Origin: Streptomyces sannanensis
GTDB lineage: Bacteria; Actinomycetota; Actinomycetes; Streptomycetales; Streptomycetaceae
DNA: 64,000 nt
Reading direction: 5' to 3'
Assembly: GCF_039536205.1 (NCBI RefSeq)
Contig: NZ_BAAAYL010000001.1
Location: forward strand, 4,526,001 to 4,590,000
Under the pieces are notes generated by a model that made no database searches, had not been told where the DNA came from, and was given only the letters and a program-made list of their open reading frames with translations. The position numbers and the translations under genes are program-made. Positions 8,466 to 17,681 of the stretch are shown in pieces. Within the stretch, counting starts at the first letter, position 1; each line of letters begins with the position of its first letter.

Positions 8466-9479
8466 GTGAGGATCTTCGGCAAGGGAAGGCACCGGCCCTC
8501 CGCCTCGTGGCGGCAGGCCACAGACCGCGCGTTCACGCTGATCGGCGACGGCCGGTACGAGGACGCGGGCGCGCTGCTGACACGTGCCGCGGATCTGGAG
8601 CCCTGGCTGTCCGAGTCCTGGTTCAACCTGGCCCTGCTGTACAAGTTCCGGCACGACTGGGAGCAGGCGCGCGCGGCCGGGCTGCGCGCCGTCGCGCTGC
8701 TGGACAAGGAGACCGGCGCTCCCGACTGGTGGAACGTCGGCATCGCCGCCACCGCCCTGCAGGACTGGCCGCTGGCCCGCCGCGCCTGGCAGGCGTACGG
8801 CCTGAAGGTGCCCGGAGGCACCTCGCGGCCGAAGGCCGGGGGAGAAACCGCCCAGAGCGGCGAGCCGACCGGCATGGAGCTGGGCTCCGCCGCCGTCCGC
8901 CTCTCTCCGGAGGGCGAGGCCGAGGTGGTGTGGGGCCGCAGGCTCGACCCGGCGCGGATAGAGGTGCTGTCCATCCCCTTGCCGTCGTCCGGCCGCCGCT
9001 GGGGCGAGGTGGTCCTCCACGACGGGGTCCCGAACGGCGAGCGCGTCACCGCCGCCGGGCCGTCGTACCCCGTCTTCGACGAGATCGAACTGTGGGCGCC
9101 CTCGCCCGTCCCGACCTGGGTGGTGCTGCTGGAGGCGGCGACCGAGGAGGACCGGGACGCCCTGGAGCAGCTGGCCGCCGACGCGGGCTTCGCCGCCGAG
9201 GACTGGTCGTCGTCCGTACGACTGCTGTGCCGGGCCTGTTCGGAGTCCCGGATGCCCAGCGGCGAGGGCGACGGCGAACACCTGGACCCGCACGACCACA
9301 GCGAGCCCGGCCACCCCGGTCCGCTCGGCCATCGCACGGCCGGATCCGGACTGCTGTGGGTACCGGAACGCGAATGCGGCATCGCGGCACCCGCCGCCCT
9401 GGTGCGCGGCCTGCTGGACGGCTGGGTCGCGGACAGCCCGGACAGCCGGGAATGGCGGGATCTGGAAGAGGTCTGCTGA
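8466..9479 (+). CDS. Tetratricopeptide-repeat protein
   Basis: 337 residues. The N-terminal about 120 residues form two to three TPR-like helical hairpins (RAFTLIGDGRYEDAGALL; AWQAYG region). The rest is an uncharacterised alpha/beta region ending with an acidic, His-rich loop (about residues 258-290, EHLDPHDHSEPGHPG) that could bind metal. GTG 8466 follows GGCGGGAA. Upstream in-frame starts (ATG 8398, which overlaps the HD stop TAA) are possible. The gene runs on from the HD pair at short spacing and may share their transcript. Function unknown; such proteins are widely conserved in Streptomyces. Confidence 0.75.
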   Translation: MRIFGKGRHRPSASWRQATDRAFTLIGDGRYEDAGALLTRAADLEPWLSESWFNLALLYKFRHDWEQARAAGLRAVALLDKETGAPDWWNVGIAATALQDWPLARRAWQAYGLKVPGGTSRPKAGGETAQSGEPTGMELGSAAVRLSPEGEAEVVWGRRLDPARIEVLSIPLPSSGRRWGEVVLHDGVPNGERVTAAGPSYPVFDEIELWAPSPVPTWVVLLEAATEEDRDALEQLAADAGFAAEDWSSSVRLLCRACSESRMPSGEGDGEHLDPHDHSEPGHPGPLGHRTAGSGLLWVPERECGIAAPAALVRGLLDGWVADSPDSREWRDLEEVC

Positions 9480-9538
9480 CCGCTGCCCGTAGGCTGTACC
9501 GGACACGAAACGGGTTCTGAGGAAGGCGTGCGGCGGAC

Positions 9539-10171
9539 ATGGCGCAGCAGCAGGAGACGGGCGAGCAGGTGAACGACGGCTTCGTCGTGGACACCGAGAA
9601 CTGTGAGGAGCGTGAGCAGGCGTACCGCGCACGCGGCACCGCCCGCCCCATCACGGTCGTCGGCAACCCCGTCCTGCACAAGGAGTGCAAGGACGTCACC
9701 GAGTTCGACGACAAGCTCGCGGCGCTGATCGACGACATGTTCGCCAGCCAGCGCGCGGCGGAGGGCGTGGGCCTGGCCGCCAACCAGATCGGCGTGGACC
9801 TGAAGGTCTTCGTGTACGACTGCCCGGACGACGAGGGCGTCCGGCATGTCGGTGTCGTCTGCAACCCGGTCCTGCAGGAGCTGCCGCCGGAGCGCCGCGT
9901 CCTCGACGACTCCAACGAGGGCTGCCTGTCCGTCCCGACGGCGTACGCCTCGCTGGCCCGCCCCGACTACGCGGAGGTCCACGGCCAGGACGCCCAGGGC
10001 AACCCGATCAAGGTCCGGGGCACCGGCTACTTCGCGCGCTGCCTCCAGCACGAGACGGACCACCTGTACGGCTACCTGTACATCGACCGCCTTTCGAAGC
10101 GCGACCGCAAGGACGCCCTGCGTCAGATGGCGGAGGGCACGCCGCGCTACGAGACCGTGCCGAACATGTGA
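9539..10171 (+). CDS. def: Peptide deformylase
   Basis: Removes the formyl group from nascent chain initiator methionine. The three family motifs are intact: [10 protein letters not shown] (residues 76-85), EGCLSVP (127-133, metal-ligand Cys) and HETDH (171-175, two metal-ligand His plus catalytic Glu). 210 residues, with an about 30-residue N-terminal extension usual in actinobacterial type I enzymes. GAGGAAGG about 15 bases upstream serves the ATG at 9539. A perfect hairpin terminator follows 15 bp after the stop. Confidence 0.95.
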   Translation: MAQQQETGEQVNDGFVVDTENCEEREQAYRARGTARPITVVGNPVLHKECKDVTEFDDKLAALIDDMFASQRAAEGVGLAANQIGVDLKVFVYDCPDDEGVRHVGVVCNPVLQELPPERRVLDDSNEGCLSVPTAYASLARPDYAEVHGQDAQGNPIKVRGTGYFARCLQHETDHLYGYLYIDRLSKRDRKDALRQMAEGTPRYETVPNM

Positions 10172-10186
10172 TCTGTCGCCCGTGAT

Positions 10187-10221
10187 GTCAACAGGGCCCG
10201 TCTTCGACGGGCCCTGTTGAC
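10187..10221. terminator. Perfect 16-bp hairpin terminator after def
   Basis: GTCAACAGGGCCCGTC (10187-10202) pairs with its exact complement at 10206-10221 across a TTC loop. There is no U tract, as usual for Streptomyces. Confidence 0.9.
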
Positions 10222-10252
10222 GTACAACGGCCGCCCCATCACCCTCTCCCGT

Positions 10253-10987
10253 ATGTCCAGACGCATCGCACGATTCCTTGTCAGTCTTGTCATGACCATG
10301 GTTGCAGCGCTCGGTGTCACGGTGGTCACCACCGGCACCGCGCACGCCGACGAGTGCTACACCTGGAACCGCACCCTCTCCAAGGGCATGTCCGGCGCCG
10401 ACGTCACCCAGCTCCAGATCCGCGTCGCCGGCCATGTCGCGTACGGCGAAGTGCTCGACATCGACGGCTCGTACGGCCCGGCCACCGCCGCCGCCGTCCA
10501 GCGCTTCCAGCAGGCGTACGGCCTCCCCGCCGACGGCGTCGCCGGATCCCAGACGTTCGGCAAGATCTACGCCCTCCAGGACGCGGACTGCACCCCTGTC
10601 CACTTCACCTACGCCGAACTCAACAAGTGCAACTCCGACTGGTCCGGTGGCGCAGTCAGCGCGGCCACCGCCAAGTCCAACGCCCTGCGCACCATGTGGA
10701 AGCTGGAAGCCATGCGGCACGCCCTCGGTGACGTACCGCTCACCGTCACCAGCGGCTTCCGCTCCCACGCCTGCAACAGCGCGGTCGGCGGCGCCTCCGA
10801 CAGCCGTCACCTCTACGGCGACGCCGCCGACCTCGTCGGTTCACCCTCCCTGTGCACCCTCGCCCAGCGCGCCCGCTCCCACGGCTTCAACGGAATCTTC
10901 GGCCCCGGCTACCCGGGCCACAACGACCACACCCACGTCGACACCCGCCCCTCCCGCACCTGGTCCGCGCCCACCTGCGGAATCTGA
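10253..10987 (+). CDS. Secreted peptidoglycan-binding M15 D-Ala-D-Ala carboxypeptidase
   Basis: 244 residues. Sec signal peptide (charged start MSRRIAR, hydrophobic core, cleavage near AHA-DE at about residue 31). Next comes a PG_binding_1 domain (LSKGMSGADVTQLQ... TFGKIYAL, about 40-105), then an M15A-type domain with SGFRSHACN, SDSRHLYGDAADL (zinc His and Asp) and NDHTHVD (catalytic/zinc His). It probably trims D-Ala or crosslinks from peptidoglycan outside the cell. The Shine-Dalgarno is weak. A TTG at 10217 in frame would extend the N-terminus through the terminator and is rejected. Four cysteines in the mature protein may form disulphides. Confidence 0.88.
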   Translation: MSRRIARFLVSLVMTMVAALGVTVVTTGTAHADECYTWNRTLSKGMSGADVTQLQIRVAGHVAYGEVLDIDGSYGPATAAAVQRFQQAYGLPADGVAGSQTFGKIYALQDADCTPVHFTYAELNKCNSDWSGGAVSAATAKSNALRTMWKLEAMRHALGDVPLTVTSGFRSHACNSAVGGASDSRHLYGDAADLVGSPSLCTLAQRARSHGFNGIFGPGYPGHNDHTHVDTRPSRTWSAPTCGI

Positions 10988-10989
10988 CA

Positions 10990-11502
10990 TCACACGCTGG
11001 CCGGCTCTCCCCCGAGAGTCCGCGCGAGATCCTCGGGGACCGGCATCGGGGTGAGCAGGCCCACCCGGGTCCGGCCGGTGTTGCCCCTGGGCACCCGGCC
11101 GGTCAGCGAACCGGGGCCGGCGACCGCGATACGGACCAACTGGCCGACCGTCTCCGTACGGTCCCGGCAGCGCACCGCCAGCCGGAACATGTGCCAGTGC
11201 GCGCGGATGTGCGGCCAGGCCCAGGACTGGGACAGGATGTGCGCGCGCTCCAGGGCGCGCCACATCTCGTCGGTGCTCGTGGCGGCGTACGCGCGGGCCA
11301 ACTCGCCCTCGAAAGCGGCACGTACGACCGCGGCCCGGCAGACGAACTCCTCGCCGCTCCCGGAGGCCAGGACCAGCTCGCCGCTCAGCGCGACGATCAC
11401 CTGGACCGAGTGATGGGCGTGCGGCGTGGCCGCACCGATCGCACCCCCGTACACCGGCCGCCCCGGGTGCAGTCCGGCGGAGCCGGCCCAGGTGTTGGTC
11501 AT
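10990..11502 (-). CDS. Chimeric protein: AraC-type cupin N-terminus joined to DUF3703
   Basis: 170 residues made of two unrelated pieces. Residues 1-60 (...PHAHHSVQVIVALSGEL...) look like the cupin arm of an AraC-family regulator. From about residue 62 (AFEGELARAYAA) the sequence is DUF3703-like (RALERAHILSQSWAWPHIRAH, PRGNTGRTRVG, PMPVPEDL). No DNA-binding domain remains. The simplest explanation is an in-frame fusion by deletion between neighbouring genes; a designed domain fusion is less likely. It is convergent with the M15 gene, stop to stop. DUF3703 function is unknown to me. Confidence 0.7.
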   Translation of the reverse strand: MTNTWAGSAGLHPGRPVYGGAIGAATPHAHHSVQVIVALSGELVLASGSGEEFVCRAAVVRAAFEGELARAYAATSTDEMWRALERAHILSQSWAWPHIRAHWHMFRLAVRCRDRTETVGQLVRIAVAGPGSLTGRVPRGNTGRTRVGLLTPMPVPEDLARTLGGEPASV

Positions 11503-11767
11503 GACGTGCGAGTGTACGCACCCACGGGGCCCGGCTCAGTCCCGCGTGACCCAGCCCTTCTCGTGTGCGTACCGGCCCGGTTGCAGCCGGGTTGTCACCT
11601 GGCGAGCTCCATCGGCTCGTTGGCCGCCGCTGGCGGAAGCAATGCTTCTACGGCATCCGTGGCGGGAAACGGCCACGGCGCAATCCCGCCTCGGCAGATC
11701 ATTCCCGCACCGCCCGCCTCTTTGCGAGGGTGTCGCCACCGCAGCACCGAACTAGCAGGGGAGAGCT
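11503..11767. other. Intergenic leader of the subtilase gene
   Basis: 265 bp with no convincing gene. A reverse reading ending at 11536 (...GRYAHEKGWVTRD) looks like the end of a lost gene, but I cannot assign it. AGGGGAG before 11768 is the ribosome site of the subtilase. Confidence 0.4.
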
Positions 11768-14700
11768 ATGCGCTCGATATCGCGTACGGCACTGGGGGCG
11801 GCCACCGCCGTCGTCCTGGCCGTCACCGCTGTCGCGCCGTCCGCGGCCGCCGGGCCACAGGACGACGCGACCGGCAGCAGACCGATCGTCGGCAGCGAGA
11901 CGGCCCGGGCACGACAGGCGGACAAGCCCGTCACGGTCACGCTCGTCACCGGTGACAAGGTCCTGGTGAGCACCGACCGTTCCGGCCGCAGCGCCGCCAC
12001 CGCACTGCCGCGCGAGGACGGCAGCGTGCCCCTGCTGGAGACCCGCCAGGCCGGCAAGGACCTCTACGTCTACCCCGAGGGTGCCGCCACGGCGCTCGCC
12101 GACGGCAAGGTCGACGAGGAACTCTTCAACGTCACCGGCCTGATCCGGCAGGGCTACGACGACGCGCACACCGACGCCGTTCCGCTGATCGCCGTCTACG
12201 ACACCTCCGTCGACGTCGCCCGCGCCGTGCCCGCCACCCCGCGCGGCGCCGAGCGCGGACCGGCGCTCAAGGCGGCCGACGGTGTGGCGCTGAAGGCCGA
12301 CAAGAAGAAGGCCGCCGACTTCTGGGCGGACATCACCTCCCGCCGTACGCGCTCCGGCTCCGACCTGAAGAAGCTCTGGCTGGACCGCAAGGTCGAGGCC
12401 ACCCTAGAGAAGTCCACGAAGCAGGTCGGCGCCGACCTCGCCTGGGCCGCCGGCTACGACGGCACGGGCACCAGGGTCGCGGTCCTGGACACCGGCGCGG
12501 ACGCCGAACACCCCGATCTCAAGGGCCGGATCGTCGCGTCCAAGAACTTCACCGACTCCTCCAACGACGGCGACGTGCAGGGCCACGGAACCCACACCAT
12601 CTCCACGGTGGGCGGCTCGGGCGCGGCGAGCGACGGAAAGAAGAAGGGCGTCGCGCCGGGCACCGAGCTGCTCAACGGCAAGGTGCTCAACGACCACGGC
12701 TCCGGGGCAACTTCCTGGATCATCGCCGGTATGGAGTGGGCCGTCGACAACAAGGCCGACGTCGTCTCCATGAGCCTCGGCAACCCGGCCGCGACCGACT
12801 GCACCGACCCCCTGAGCGCCGCCGCCGAGGAACTCGCGCAGTCCAAGGACACGCTGTTCGTCGTCGCCGCCGGAAACACCGGCCCGTCCCTCAACTCCGT
12901 CTCCTCCCCGGGCTGCGCCCCCAGCGTGCTCACCGTGGGCGCCGTCGACCGTGACGACTCCACGGCGCCCTTCTCCAGCCGCGGCCCGGCCCTCATCTCG
13001 CACACCCTCAAGCCCGAGATCGCCGCCCCCGGTGTCGGCATCTCGGCCGCCGCGGCGGGCGGGCGCGGGCCGTACGCGTACCGGTCCATGTCCGGTACGT
13101 CCATGGCCACCCCGCATGTCGCGGGCGCCGCCGCCATCGTCAAGCAGCGCCACCCCGACTGGACCGCGCAGCAGATCAAGGCCGCGCTCGTCTCCTCCGC
13201 GAAGACCTCCATCCCCGGCGACGCCCGCGAGACCGGCGGCGGCCGCCTCGACGTCAAGGCGGCGATCGACGCCCAGGTCCTCGGCGCCCCCGCCGTCCAG
13301 GGCGGCACCTTCAACTGGCCGCAGAGCAACGGCGACCGCACCACCGTCGAGATCCCCTACACCAACACCGGCGACCAGCCCGTCACGCTGGACCTCGCGC
13401 TCCAGGGCGTCACCGGCAACGACGGCACCGGCATCCGCTCGAAGATCGCCCGGCTGGGCGGCAAGAGCGTCACCGTCCCGGCCGGAGCCACCGTCAAGGT
13501 GCCCCTGGCTCTCGACCCGGCCGCGCACCTGGAGCCCAGCCAGTACGGCGACATCACCGGCCGGGTGCTGGCCACCGCCGAGGGCGTCCATGTCTCCACG
13601 CCGTTCTCGCTCTACGTCCAGCCGGAGACCGTCACCCTGCGGGTCAAGCTCGTCGACCGCCTCGGCAAGCCGGCCGCCGGCCCCTCCTCGATCGACGTCA
13701 TCGGTACCGACGACGCCACCGGCGAGCGCCGCTCCAACAAGGGCGCCCTGGAGCAGGTGTACCACCTGCGCCCCGGCAACTACTTCCTCTCCAGCTTCGT
13801 CGTCACCCCCGACGCGGGTGAGGGCGTGCAGTCGGCCGACTCCATCAGCTACCTGGGCCGTCCGCAGCTGGAGCTGAAGAAGGACACCACCGTCGTCCTG
13901 GACGCCCGCGACGCCCACCGGCTGCAGATCCGGACCGAACGCCCCACCGAAGTGCGCTCCGCCACCCTTGCCTTCGCCCGCTCCTGGGACGACATCTGGC
14001 GGCACTCCGCAACCCTCTCCGGCGGACGCGAGATCCGCGGCTACTACGCCTCCGTCGAGGGCGAGGCCACCGACGGTGACTTCGAGTTCGGCAGCTACTG
14101 GCGTGCGGCCGCCCCGTTGATCTCCGAGCTCGCCGTCGTCGGCGGCGAGACCCTGCACCCGGTCACCGCCGGCACCGGCGCGGTCAACCTCGACGGCACG
14201 GGTGAGGCCCGGCTCGTCGACGCCGGGACCGGAACTCCGGCCGAGCTTGCGGCCGCCGGGGTCCAGGACAGGATCGCCCTGGTCCGCATCCCCGACGGCA
14301 ATCTCTCCGTCGCCCAGAAGGCCCGCGACGCCAAGGCCGCGGGCGCCAAGGCCGTCCTCGCCTACCACTCCGCCCCCGGGCGCTGGCTGCCGTCGATCGG
14401 CCTCCTGGGCAGCGCCGACGTGCCGGTACTCGCTGTCGAGTCCACCGAGGCCACCGCGTTGCTGGACCGGCTGTCCGGCGGCGAGGTCACCCTCCGCTGG
14501 AAGGCCACCGCGAAGAGCCCGTACACCTACAGCCTCGGCTTCCCCCAGAGGGGCGAGCTCGACAAGGACCGTACGTACCGGGTCGAAGACGACCGGCTCG
14601 GCCGCACGGACACGACGTACCACGCCATGGGAGTGGCCACCGACTTCGCCGACTTCGTCGTCGCTTCCCGGCCGAACGGGACGGGGATGTTCGTGGGCGG

Positions 14701-15547
14701 CGGGTTCGACGCCGTCCCGGTGCCCGGCACCCGCACCGAGTTCTTCACTCCCGGCGACACCTCCTGGGCGCACTTCGTCAACAGCAGTCTTCCCTTCGGC
14801 GAATCCATGATCAGCCGGACGCGGTCTTACCAGGCAGGCGAGCAAGACACGGAGCACTGGTACGACGGTGTGGTCGCCCCGGTCGCCCCGCGCGACGCCG
14901 ACGGAAAGCCCCTCCTCACCGCCGAACGCCAGGGCAACCTGATCGGCTTCGCCGCCGCGATGTGGGGCGACAACACCCACCACGCCGCAGACGGGTCGTT
15001 CGGCGACGAGGGCAACCTCCAGCTGCGCCGCAACGGCGAGAAGATCGGGTCCAAGACCTACCCGTACGGGGTGTTCGAGGTCCCGGCCGAGGAGGCGACG
15101 TACGAACTCGAGCAGAACACCGGCAAGTTCGGGTACCCGGCCAAGGTCTGGCACCGGTCCAACAGCGTCAAGACCGTCTGGAAGTTCCGCTCCGCGCTCG
15201 ACGAGAACGTCTACTCGCAGGCCATCCCGATGATCTTCCCCCGCTATGGACTCCCCGAGGACGGCAACAAGACCCTCCCCGCGGCGGACGGCCAGAAGAT
15301 CACCCTGACCGCCACCGGCCACGCCGGCTACACCCCGGCCGCCGTGACCGAGGCCAAGCTGTCGTACTCATACGACGGCGGCACCACCTGGACCGAGGCC
15401 CCGGTCGCCGAGCACGACGGCACCTGGAGCGCCACCGTGGACCATGCGGGCGCCTCCGGCAGGCAGGTCACGCTGAAGACCGAGCTGACGGACGCCAACG
15501 GCAACTCCGTCACCCAGACCGTGGTCCGCGCCTACGACGTGCGCTGA
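11768..15547 (+). CDS. Large secreted S8 (subtilisin-family) serine peptidase
   Basis: 1259 residues. Sec signal peptide (MRSISRTALGAATAVVLAVT..., cleavage near SAAAG at about residue 28), then an N-terminal propeptide to about residue 225. The subtilase domain has catalytic Asp241 (VAVLDTGAD), His273 (GHGTH) and Ser445 (SGTSMATPHVAG). A long C-terminal region of beta-rich domains follows: a CARDB-like segment near 520-620, a PA-like segment near 835-905 (KARDAKAAGAKAVLAYHS), and Ig-like repeats to the end. AGGGGAG precedes the ATG. It presumably degrades extracellular protein. It is monocistronic, with its own terminator. Confidence 0.93.
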   Translation: MRSISRTALGAATAVVLAVTAVAPSAAAGPQDDATGSRPIVGSETARARQADKPVTVTLVTGDKVLVSTDRSGRSAATALPREDGSVPLLETRQAGKDLYVYPEGAATALADGKVDEELFNVTGLIRQGYDDAHTDAVPLIAVYDTSVDVARAVPATPRGAERGPALKAADGVALKADKKKAADFWADITSRRTRSGSDLKKLWLDRKVEATLEKSTKQVGADLAWAAGYDGTGTRVAVLDTGADAEHPDLKGRIVASKNFTDSSNDGDVQGHGTHTISTVGGSGAASDGKKKGVAPGTELLNGKVLNDHGSGATSWIIAGMEWAVDNKADVVSMSLGNPAATDCTDPLSAAAEELAQSKDTLFVVAAGNTGPSLNSVSSPGCAPSVLTVGAVDRDDSTAPFSSRGPALISHTLKPEIAAPGVGISAAAAGGRGPYAYRSMSGTSMATPHVAGAAAIVKQRHPDWTAQQIKAALVSSAKTSIPGDARETGGGRLDVKAAIDAQVLGAPAVQGGTFNWPQSNGDRTTVEIPYTNTGDQPVTLDLALQGVTGNDGTGIRSKIARLGGKSVTVPAGATVKVPLALDPAAHLEPSQYGDITGRVLATAEGVHVSTPFSLYVQPETVTLRVKLVDRLGKPAAGPSSIDVIGTDDATGERRSNKGALEQVYHLRPGNYFLSSFVVTPDAGEGVQSADSISYLGRPQLELKKDTTVVLDARDAHRLQIRTERPTEVRSATLAFARSWDDIWRHSATLSGGREIRGYYASVEGEATDGDFEFGSYWRAAAPLISELAVVGGETLHPVTAGTGAVNLDGTGEARLVDAGTGTPAELAAAGVQDRIALVRIPDGNLSVAQKARDAKAAGAKAVLAYHSAPGRWLPSIGLLGSADVPVLAVESTEATALLDRLSGGEVTLRWKATAKSPYTYSLGFPQRGELDKDRTYRVEDDRLGRTDTTYHAMGVATDFADFVVASRPNGTGMFVGGGFDAVPVPGTRTEFFTPGDTSWAHFVNSSLPFGESMISRTRSYQAGEQDTEHWYDGVVAPVAPRDADGKPLLTAERQGNLIGFAAAMWGDNTHHAADGSFGDEGNLQLRRNGEKIGSKTYPYGVFEVPAEEATYELEQNTGKFGYPAKVWHRSNSVKTVWKFRSALDENVYSQAIPMIFPRYGLPEDGNKTLPAADGQKITLTATGHAGYTPAAVTEAKLSYSYDGGTTWTEAPVAEHDGTWSATVDHAGASGRQVTLKTELTDANGNSVTQTVVRAYDVR

Positions 15548-15559
15548 CCGCGAACGGCT

Positions 15560-15606
15560 CCGCCGGGCGTCCCCCTCGTGGGGGGAGGGACGCCCGGCGG
15601 GGCCTT
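15560..15606 (+). terminator. Terminator of the subtilase gene
   Basis: CCGCCGGGCGTCCC (15560-15573) pairs perfectly with 15587-15600, followed by GGCCTTTTC, a short U run. Confidence 0.92.
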
Positions 15607-15607
15607 T

Positions 15608-15817
15608 TCATGAGCCGAGCGCATGCGATGCGGGCCCTCGGAAGGTGCGGCGACAGGCGTTCGGCGTCGTACCGAGCGTGCGCAGGAACTGGTGGCGCAG
15701 CGCTGCCGCGGTTCCGAAGCCGGCCCGTGCCGCGACAGCGTCCACCGTCCCGTCCGTCTTCTCCAGCAACTGGATCACCCCTGAGAAGGGCCGGTCAGCA
15801 CGTCGCGCCCCCGCCAC
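15608..15817 (-). pseudogene. C-terminal fragment of an AraC/GlxA-family regulator
   Basis: Only the second half of an AraC helix-turn-helix remains (...TDGTVDAVAARAGFGTAA-ALRHQF..., TLGTTPNACRRTF). The first HTH helix pair and the whole N-terminal domain are missing, and upstream sequence in the other frames does not restore them. The fragment lies between the subtilase terminator and the TlpA gene. It may be the debris of a regulator that once controlled a neighbour. Expression is unlikely. Confidence 0.75.
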
Positions 15818-15869
15818 CGAGTGCCGAAGCGCCGCGTGGGGCCCGAGGGCACCGGGACGGATCGCGGGG

Positions 15870-16487
15870 TCATTGCTCCGCGGCCACCGCGGTGACCATC
15901 TCTCGTAGCCCGCTGTCGCTCAGGGGCCCCAGGTACCGGGCCGCGATCCTCCCCTCGCGATCGATCACGATCGTCGACGGGATGGCCTGCGGGTTCAGAC
16001 TTCCCCTGGGGAAGCGGAGCATGAGTTTCCCGTCCGGGTCGTAGAGGCTCGGGTAAGCGACACCGAAATCCCGCTCGAAGTTGACCGCATCAGTTCTGGA
16101 GGTGTTGCGCGTGTTGATCCCGACGAACTCCACGCCCTTGGCCTTGGTCTCCTTTGCCACCTTCGTGAAGTGAGGTGCTTCGAGCCTGCACGGCCCGCAG
16201 TGCGAGGCCCAGAAGTTGAGTACGACGACCTTGCCCCTGAAGTCGGATACGTCCAGCTGCCTGCCGTCCAGGGTCTCGCCGGCGAGCCGGGGTGCGGCCT
16301 GTCGGTCCGCCTTCGTGACAACACTGCCCGGGCGGGTCACGGACTCGGCACCGCCGGAGCCATCGCTGCCGCCGGTGCTGCAGGCCGCCAGCACGAGTAC
16401 GGCTGCCGTCGGGACCGCGACGAGTCGCAGAGGGTGGTTTGTGCGCCAATGCCTCGACGGGACAAGGGACGTGAGCCTGGCCGTCAT
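15870..16487 (-). CDS. TlpA/ResA-like thioredoxin-fold lipoprotein
   Basis: 205 residues. Lipoprotein signal with lipobox LAAC (Cys36), so it is membrane-anchored on the outer face. The thioredoxin fold has the active site WASHCGPC (Cys97, Cys100). It continues to PSTIVIDREGRI and the cis-Pro region (NPQAIPST). TlpA/ResA proteins reduce disulphides, commonly for cytochrome c maturation, but no ccs genes are nearby, so the partner is unknown. The ATG at 16487 is the longest start; translation could begin further in at another start. Divergent from the DUF427 gene. Confidence 0.85.
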   Translation of the reverse strand: MTARLTSLVPSRHWRTNHPLRLVAVPTAAVLVLAACSTGGSDGSGGAESVTRPGSVVTKADRQAAPRLAGETLDGRQLDVSDFRGKVVVLNFWASHCGPCRLEAPHFTKVAKETKAKGVEFVGINTRNTSRTDAVNFERDFGVAYPSLYDPDGKLMLRFPRGSLNPQAIPSTIVIDREGRIAARYLGPLSDSGLREMVTAVAAEQ

Positions 16488-16622
16488 GCAGGAAGTCTTG
16501 CACGAGGCTGTGCGGGGTCTTCAGTGCCCCACGATCGACGTGCGGCCGGAGCGGCGAGCGAGCAGGATCGAGATGAGGTGCGCGATCCGTCTGCACCGAG
16601 CGAGGACGACGGAGGCGAAACG

Positions 16623-17459
16623 TTGGGTACGTCATCGGAGAGCGAGCCTCGCGGCACCGCACCGGTCTTCCGCCGCCCGCCTCTCCCGGCCGGCAGCATC
16701 ATCTGGGAGCCGAGCGACCGCTGGGTACGCGGCACGAAGGGAGACGTCACCGTCGTCGACAGCCGACGGCCGCTGCTCGTGTGGGAGCCCGGCCGGCCGG
16801 TGCCGCTCTACGCCTTCCCGGAGGGCGACGTCCGCATGGACCTGCTGCGTCCGGCGGCGCGGCCCCCGGCGGGGCGTCACTCGGGGGCGACGGTCTTCTA
16901 CGACCTCCAGCTCGGCGGTGAGGTCACCAGGAACGCGGCCTGGTCCTTCCCCGGCGAGCTGCTGGTCGGGTACGTGGCCTTCGAATGGTTCGGCCGGCAT
17001 GTCCTCGACCACTGGTACGAGGAGGAGACGGAGATCTTCGTCCACCCGCGTGACCCGCACAAACGGGTCGACGCGATCCCCAGCAGCCGGCACGTCCAGG
17101 TCGAGATCGAGGGCACGGTCGTCGCCGACACCCGCAGGCCGGTGCTCCTCTTCGAGGCGGGCCTCCCGACGCGCTACTACATCCCGCGCGAGGACGTCCG
17201 GCTCGACCTCTTCACCCCCACCGCCCTCCACACCCGATGCCCGTACAAGGGTGTGGCGTCGGAGTACTGGTCCTGGGCGGGCGGCGGCCACGTACCGCCG
17301 GGCGTCGCCTGGAGCTATCCCGATCCCCTCCCGGCCGTGCATGAGATCAAGGGCCTGGTCGCCTTCTACAACGAGGCCGTCGACCTTGTCGTGGACGGAG
17401 AGCGGCGGGAACGTCCGGTCACCCACTTCAGCGGGATGCTCAACCGAACAACGTCCTAG
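16623..17459 (+). CDS. DUF427 protein, two tandem domains
   Basis: 278 residues containing two copies of the small beta-barrel DUF427 domain (about residues 25-130 and 140-255). Each copy has a W/E-rich core: VRGTKGDVTVVDSRRPLLVW in the first, VEIEGTVVADTRRPVLLFEA in the second, plus LVGYVAFEW and LVAFYNEAVD. Start inferred as TTG 16623 because GGAGG at 16611-16615 lies 7 bases upstream. The alternative GTG 16578 lacks a good site. The molecular role of DUF427 is not established. No operon partner; the following 220 bp are gene-free. Confidence 0.8.
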   Translation: MGTSSESEPRGTAPVFRRPPLPAGSIIWEPSDRWVRGTKGDVTVVDSRRPLLVWEPGRPVPLYAFPEGDVRMDLLRPAARPPAGRHSGATVFYDLQLGGEVTRNAAWSFPGELLVGYVAFEWFGRHVLDHWYEEETEIFVHPRDPHKRVDAIPSSRHVQVEIEGTVVADTRRPVLLFEAGLPTRYYIPREDVRLDLFTPTALHTRCPYKGVASEYWSWAGGGHVPPGVAWSYPDPLPAVHEIKGLVAFYNEAVDLVVDGERRERPVTHFSGMLNRTTS

Positions 17460-17630
17460 TCTGCCATCGAGAGCGGTAACGACTCCTACCGCCTCGCCAC
17501 CACCCGGGCACGGGCCCGGCGGTGGGCGGAGGTACTACACCCCTCCGGCGAACGGATTGCCGTGCCCGGGGAGCTGCCCGCCCGGCGGAACATACCGCAG
17601 CCGCCCGTTCTGGTCGGTCACCGGCGTGTG

Positions 17631-17659
17631 AGTCCTCGTCGAAGCCGACCGAGCCCTCG
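17631..17659. repeat. Extra copy of the nrdB 3' end (left direct repeat)
   Basis: These 29 bases (AGTCCTCGTCGAAGCC...) are identical to 18682-18710, which encode the last residues of nrdB (EGSVGFDED). The two copies bracket a 1.05-kb segment that holds vapBC. This is an att-like or duplication footprint. The surrounding 17460-17681 holds no gene I can assign. Confidence 0.9.
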
Positions 17660-17681
17660 GGGGCGCGTGGGGAGGACCTGG

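Noticed and set aside
9449..9472. GGGAAT before def considered as a sigma-R promoter
   Set aside because: No GTT at the 18-base spacing, and it lies inside the TPR coding sequence.
8213..10810. 865-codon antisense frame across the TPR, def and M15 genes
   Set aside because: Spans three well-defined genes and a terminator on the other strand; no recognisable domain.
12404..15322. 972-codon open frame antisense to the subtilase gene
   Set aside because: Composition is a mirror of the high-GC codon pattern; no family motif; the opposite strand encodes a clear S8 protease.
15608..15817. AraC fragment considered as the missing nrdS
   Set aside because: The residues look like a GlxA-type HTH, and it is 3 kb away beyond several genes; no evidence of a link.
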